Source of the DNA: Kluyvera sp036759925
GTDB lineage: Bacteria; Pseudomonadota; Gammaproteobacteria; Enterobacterales; Enterobacteriaceae
DNA length: 64,000 nt
NCBI RefSeq assembly: GCF_036759925.1
Contig: NZ_JAPKIB010000011.1
Coordinates: 82,358-146,357 of the forward strand
Direction: 5' to 3'
This document shows, in pieces, positions 61,024 through 64,000 of the stretch. The translations under genes were made by a program, and so were the position numbers. Below the pieces are notes generated by a model that had not been told where the DNA came from, did no database searches, and worked only from the letters and a program-made list of their open reading frames with translations. Position 1 is the first letter of the stretch; each line of letters opens with the position of its first letter.

Positions 61024-62542
61024 GGTTTACGTCAATCACATCCGGGTTAACAACACGCCGTAGCGTGGAAAAGAGGTCTGTCGCGAGCATACCGCGGGTG
61101 CCAAAGCGCGCCGCCAGTTCATCGGCGGCAGCACCGTGGGCGATACACCCTGCGCACGCTGCATCATACGGCGATAATGCCTGCCCCAGCAATGCGCCGA
61201 TGATGCCCGAAAGCACATCGCCCATTCCGCCGCTGGCCATGCCGGCATTTCCCGCATCAATAATTCCGATCGCGCCCTGCTCATCCGCCACGACCGTACC
61301 GGCGCCTTTCAGCACCACCGCGCCGCCGTACCGTTTTACCAGACGCTGCGCGGAAAGTAAGCGATCGTTCTCGATGTCAGCCACCCGACAGTTGAGCAGC
61401 CGTGCGGCTTCGCCGGGGTGCGGCGTGATCACGCGATTGTGACGTTTATCCGGATTGATTGCCAGCAGGTTCAGCGCATCGGCATCCCAGAGGGTGGGTT
61501 TACGGAAATTGTCGATTTTCCGCAGCGCCTGTTTGCCCCATTCGGCTTGCCCCAGACCGGGGCCAATCACGATAGCATCCGCCCATTCCAGCGCCTCATC
61601 GAGCGCCTGTGGGGTGAGCTCATGCACCATCAGTTCAGGCCGCGCGGTAATAATCGGCGCGACGTTTTCAGCGCGGGTCAGCACCCGCACCAGCCCCGCA
61701 CCGGCTCGTAGCGCCGCCTCACCGGTCATACGAATCGCCCCGGCAGTACCATGATCGCCGCCGATCACCACCAGGCGGCCATGATCGCCTTTGTGCGACG
61801 TTGGGCGGCGTGGCGCAAACCACTGGATCAACTGTGAAGCATCAAATCGATGAATGTTGGTGCGCTGGGTTGCCAGCCACCTCTCTAGTCCCAGCGAATC
61901 GTGGTGCAGATGCCCGACAACGTCGCGTGCCTTGCCGGTCAACAGACCTGGCTTCAGGGCGATAAAGGTGATGGTATGAGCGGCCTGAATAACCGCGCCG
62001 GGCGTCGTGCCGGTTTGGGCGTTCAGCCCGGAGGGAATATCCAGCGCGATAATCGGTGCCGGGAAGGCGTTAGCCCGCTCAATCAGATTCGCGACGTTCT
62101 CGCGCGGTGCGCTTTGTAGTCCGGTGCCGAGCAGGCCATCAATAATTAGATCAGCATCCTGCGGCCAATCGGCATCCGCCGGGTAAATCTCGCCGCCCAC
62201 CGCACGCCACGCCTCACGAGCCGCGTGTGCCTCTTCCGGCAGCGACTTATCGCTGGCTATCGCCAGCAGCGTCACCTGAATACCAGCGGCCTGCGCCAGC
62301 CGCGCGACCTCGTAGCCATCACCGCCGTTATTGCCGTGCCCGCAAAGGACAATCCAGCGGCGGGTAGCGGGGTACGCGGCACGCGCGAGGTTAAACGCCG
62401 CTTCGCCCGCGCGCTGCATTAGCGTGTAAAGGGAAAGGCCGAGGCTCTGTGCCGCCGTTTTTTCAGCGCGACGCAGGTCATCCGCAGGCCAAATGGAGTG
62501 TGGTATACTTTGGGGGTTACTCGTCAATGTATGGTCCGTCAT
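61016..62542 (-). CDS. nnr: Bifunctional NAD(P)HX epimerase/dehydratase Nnr
   Basis: 508-residue fusion: an N-terminal YjeF_N epimerase (about 1-220; CGHGNNGGDGYEVAR) and a C-terminal ADP-dependent dehydratase of the ribokinase-like fold (about 230-505; HKGDHGRLVVIGGDHGTAGA, NAGMASGGMGDVLSG). It repairs hydrated NADH and NADPH. The ATG at 62542 gives the conserved MTDHT start and overlaps the divergent queG start codon by 2 bp. Head of the superoperon running to hflC. Confidence 0.96.
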   Translation of the reverse strand: MTDHTLTSNPQSIPHSIWPADDLRRAEKTAAQSLGLSLYTLMQRAGEAAFNLARAAYPATRRWIVLCGHGNNGGDGYEVARLAQAAGIQVTLLAIASDKSLPEEAHAAREAWRAVGGEIYPADADWPQDADLIIDGLLGTGLQSAPRENVANLIERANAFPAPIIALDIPSGLNAQTGTTPGAVIQAAHTITFIALKPGLLTGKARDVVGHLHHDSLGLERWLATQRTNIHRFDASQLIQWFAPRRPTSHKGDHGRLVVIGGDHGTAGAIRMTGEAALRAGAGLVRVLTRAENVAPIITARPELMVHELTPQALDEALEWADAIVIGPGLGQAEWGKQALRKIDNFRKPTLWDADALNLLAINPDKRHNRVITPHPGEAARLLNCRVADIENDRLLSAQRLVKRYGGAVVLKGAGTVVADEQGAIGIIDAGNAGMASGGMGDVLSGIIGALLGQALSPYDAACAGCIAHGAAADELAARFGTRGMLATDLFSTLRRVVNPDVIDVNHD

Positions 62543-63680
62543 GTCACAGCCCCTCGATCTCAATCAATTAGCGCAACAAATCAAACAATGGGGCACCGAA
62601 CTGGGTTTTCAGCAGGTCGGCATCACCGATACCGATCTCAGCGCCTCCGAACCCAAACTGCAGGCATGGCTGGATAAACAATATCACGGCGAGATGGAGT
62701 GGATGGCGCGCCACGGTATGATGCGCGCGCGTCCGCACGAACTGCAGCCCGGTACGCTCCGGGTGATTAGCGTTCGCATGAACTATCTTCCCGCCAATGC
62801 GGCCTTTGCCAGCACGCTGAAAAATCCCGAGCTAGGTTACGTCAGCCGTTATGCCCTGGGGCGTGATTATCATAAGCTGTTGCGTAACCGCCTTAAAAAG
62901 CTCGGCGAAATGATTCAGGAACAGTGCGTCTCGCTGAATTTTAGACCGTTTGTCGACTCTGCGCCTATTCTTGAACGTCCGCTAGCGGAAAAAGCCGGGA
63001 TTGGTTGGACGGGGAAGCACTCACTCATTCTCAACCGCGATGCCGGATCGTTCTTTTTCCTCGGTGAACTGCTGGTTGATATTCCCCTGCCCATCGATCA
63101 ACCGGTAGCCGAAGAGTGCGGGCGCTGCGTGGCCTGCATGACTATCTGCCCCACCGGTGCGATCGTCGAGCCCTACACCGTCGATGCTCGCCGCTGTATC
63201 TCTTACCTGACCATCGAGCTCGAAGGCGCCATCCCGGAAGAATTTCGTCCACTATTGGGCAATCGTATTTACGGCTGCGATGACTGCCAGCTCATCTGCC
63301 CATGGAACCGCTTCTCACAGCTGACCGATGAGGCCGATTTTAGCCCGCGCAAGGCGCTGCATGCCCCTGAGCTTATCGAGCTGTTCGCCTGGAACGAAGC
63401 ACATTTTCTGAAGGTGACGGAAGGTTCGGCCATTCGCCGTATCGGCCACCTGCGCTGGCTGCGCAATATCGCCGTTGCGCTGGGTAACGCACCGTGGAGC
63501 GATGCTACGCTAAACGCGCTGGAGAGCCGCCGAGGTGAGCACCCACTACTCGATGAACACATTGAATGGGCGGTAGCGCAGCAAATCACGCGTCGAAATG
63601 AGAACGTGGTTGAGGTGCAGCTGCCGAAGAAACAGCGTCTGGTGAGGGTGGTGGAAAAAGGGCTACCGCGCGATGCGTGA
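62541..63680 (+). CDS. queG: Epoxyqueuosine reductase QueG
   Basis: 379-residue cobalamin- and [4Fe-4S]-dependent enzyme for the last step of queuosine synthesis in tRNA. Cluster cysteines are seen in CGRCVACMTICPTG and CDDCQLICPWN. The C-terminal HEAT-like part follows. Same length as E. coli QueG. The ATG at 62541 is divergent from nnr with overlapping start codons, so its promoter and ribosome-binding site lie inside the nnr coding sequence. Confidence 0.96.
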   Translation: MSQPLDLNQLAQQIKQWGTELGFQQVGITDTDLSASEPKLQAWLDKQYHGEMEWMARHGMMRARPHELQPGTLRVISVRMNYLPANAAFASTLKNPELGYVSRYALGRDYHKLLRNRLKKLGEMIQEQCVSLNFRPFVDSAPILERPLAEKAGIGWTGKHSLILNRDAGSFFFLGELLVDIPLPIDQPVAEECGRCVACMTICPTGAIVEPYTVDARRCISYLTIELEGAIPEEFRPLLGNRIYGCDDCQLICPWNRFSQLTDEADFSPRKALHAPELIELFAWNEAHFLKVTEGSAIRRIGHLRWLRNIAVALGNAPWSDATLNALESRRGEHPLLDEHIEWAVAQQITRRNENVVEVQLPKKQRLVRVVEKGLPRDA

Positions 63681-63949
63681 TATATTCACAGCCTGTGAGT
63701 AAAAATAAAAAGACATTGCGTTTCAACACGCCAAAGTTCGTCAAGCGATCTCGCTAACATTTTGAAATGATATATCTTGTTATAATTCAATAAGTTAATA
63801 AAAACTGTAAAAATCCAGAAAACATTAGCGCGCGAAGAACGTGATAACAGCCTGTGGATAACTCTGTTTACAAGAGTATTTCAGAAACGAAAAAAACAAC
63901 CTCAATGACTTAACGCATTGTGGAAGTATTTTTGTTTTGGAAGAAAATT
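63681..63949. other. AT-rich spacer between queG and the tRNA-Gly gene
   Basis: These 269 bp separate convergent queG and tRNA-Gly. The sequence is strongly AT-rich with no frame worth reporting, REP unit or clear hairpin terminator. Confidence 0.5.

Positions 63950-64000
<51 letters not shown>

Overview
The window is chromosomal DNA from a member of the Enterobacteriaceae close to Enterobacter, Lelliottia or Leclercia. This is judged from the high protein identity to Escherichia coli, a GC-rich coding style, and the REP/BIME palindromes of the type found in that group. Most genes follow the E. coli min 94-96 gene order in inverted orientation: tamB-tamA-msrA-paeA(ytfL)-ytfK-ytfJ-cysQ-cpdB-ytfH-qorB-ytfF-ytfE-cycA-fklB-ytfB-rplI/rpsR/priB/rpsF-yjfY-ula-yjfP-bsmA-yjfN-aidB-rlmB-rnr-nsrR-purA-yjeT-hflCKX-hfq-miaA-mutL-amiB-tsaE-nnr-queG, ending in a tRNA-Gly cut by the right edge.

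Region by region: 1-5.4 kb holds outer-membrane translocation (tamAB) and methionine sulfoxide repair. 5.4-12.7 kb is an inserted catabolic cassette: a LacI regulator divergent from four different Gfo/Idh/MocA oxidoreductases and a GPH sugar symporter. 12.7-24.5 kb is mostly backbone (polyamine export, SpoT modulation, sulfate and nucleotide phosphate metabolism, quinone reduction, nitrosative repair) with three additions: an AraC regulator, a Tsr-like chemoreceptor with its own sigma-28 promoter, and a relocated nudI. 25-31 kb has cycA, fklB, ytfB, a DMT exporter and the rpsF ribosomal operon. 31.6-38.4 kb is the complete L-ascorbate (ula) regulon with a 362-bp divergent control region. 38.4-42.6 kb has small envelope stress genes, aidB and rlmB. 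42.8-47.1 kb is a second inserted operon: a TauABC-like sulfonate importer, an Asp/Glu-type racemase and a PLP beta-eliminating lyase. 47.3-63.7 kb is the conserved rnr-nsrR-purA block and the amiB-mutL-miaA-hfq-hflX-hflK-hflC superoperon.

The two loci that differ most from textbook content are the oxidoreductase quartet and the sulfonate-like operon. The quartet may be a redox-neutral glycoside or cyclitol pathway without kinase, aldolase or classical glycosidase. The sulfonate-like operon may use cysteate or a related sulfonated amino acid as a sulfur source. Both functions are inferences from families and context. NsrR (49.8-50.2 kb) and a near-perfect NsrR operator before ytfE (23.8 kb) link two distant parts of the window. 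Five BIME/REP clusters lie at gene ends, and one supplies the last codons of ytfH.
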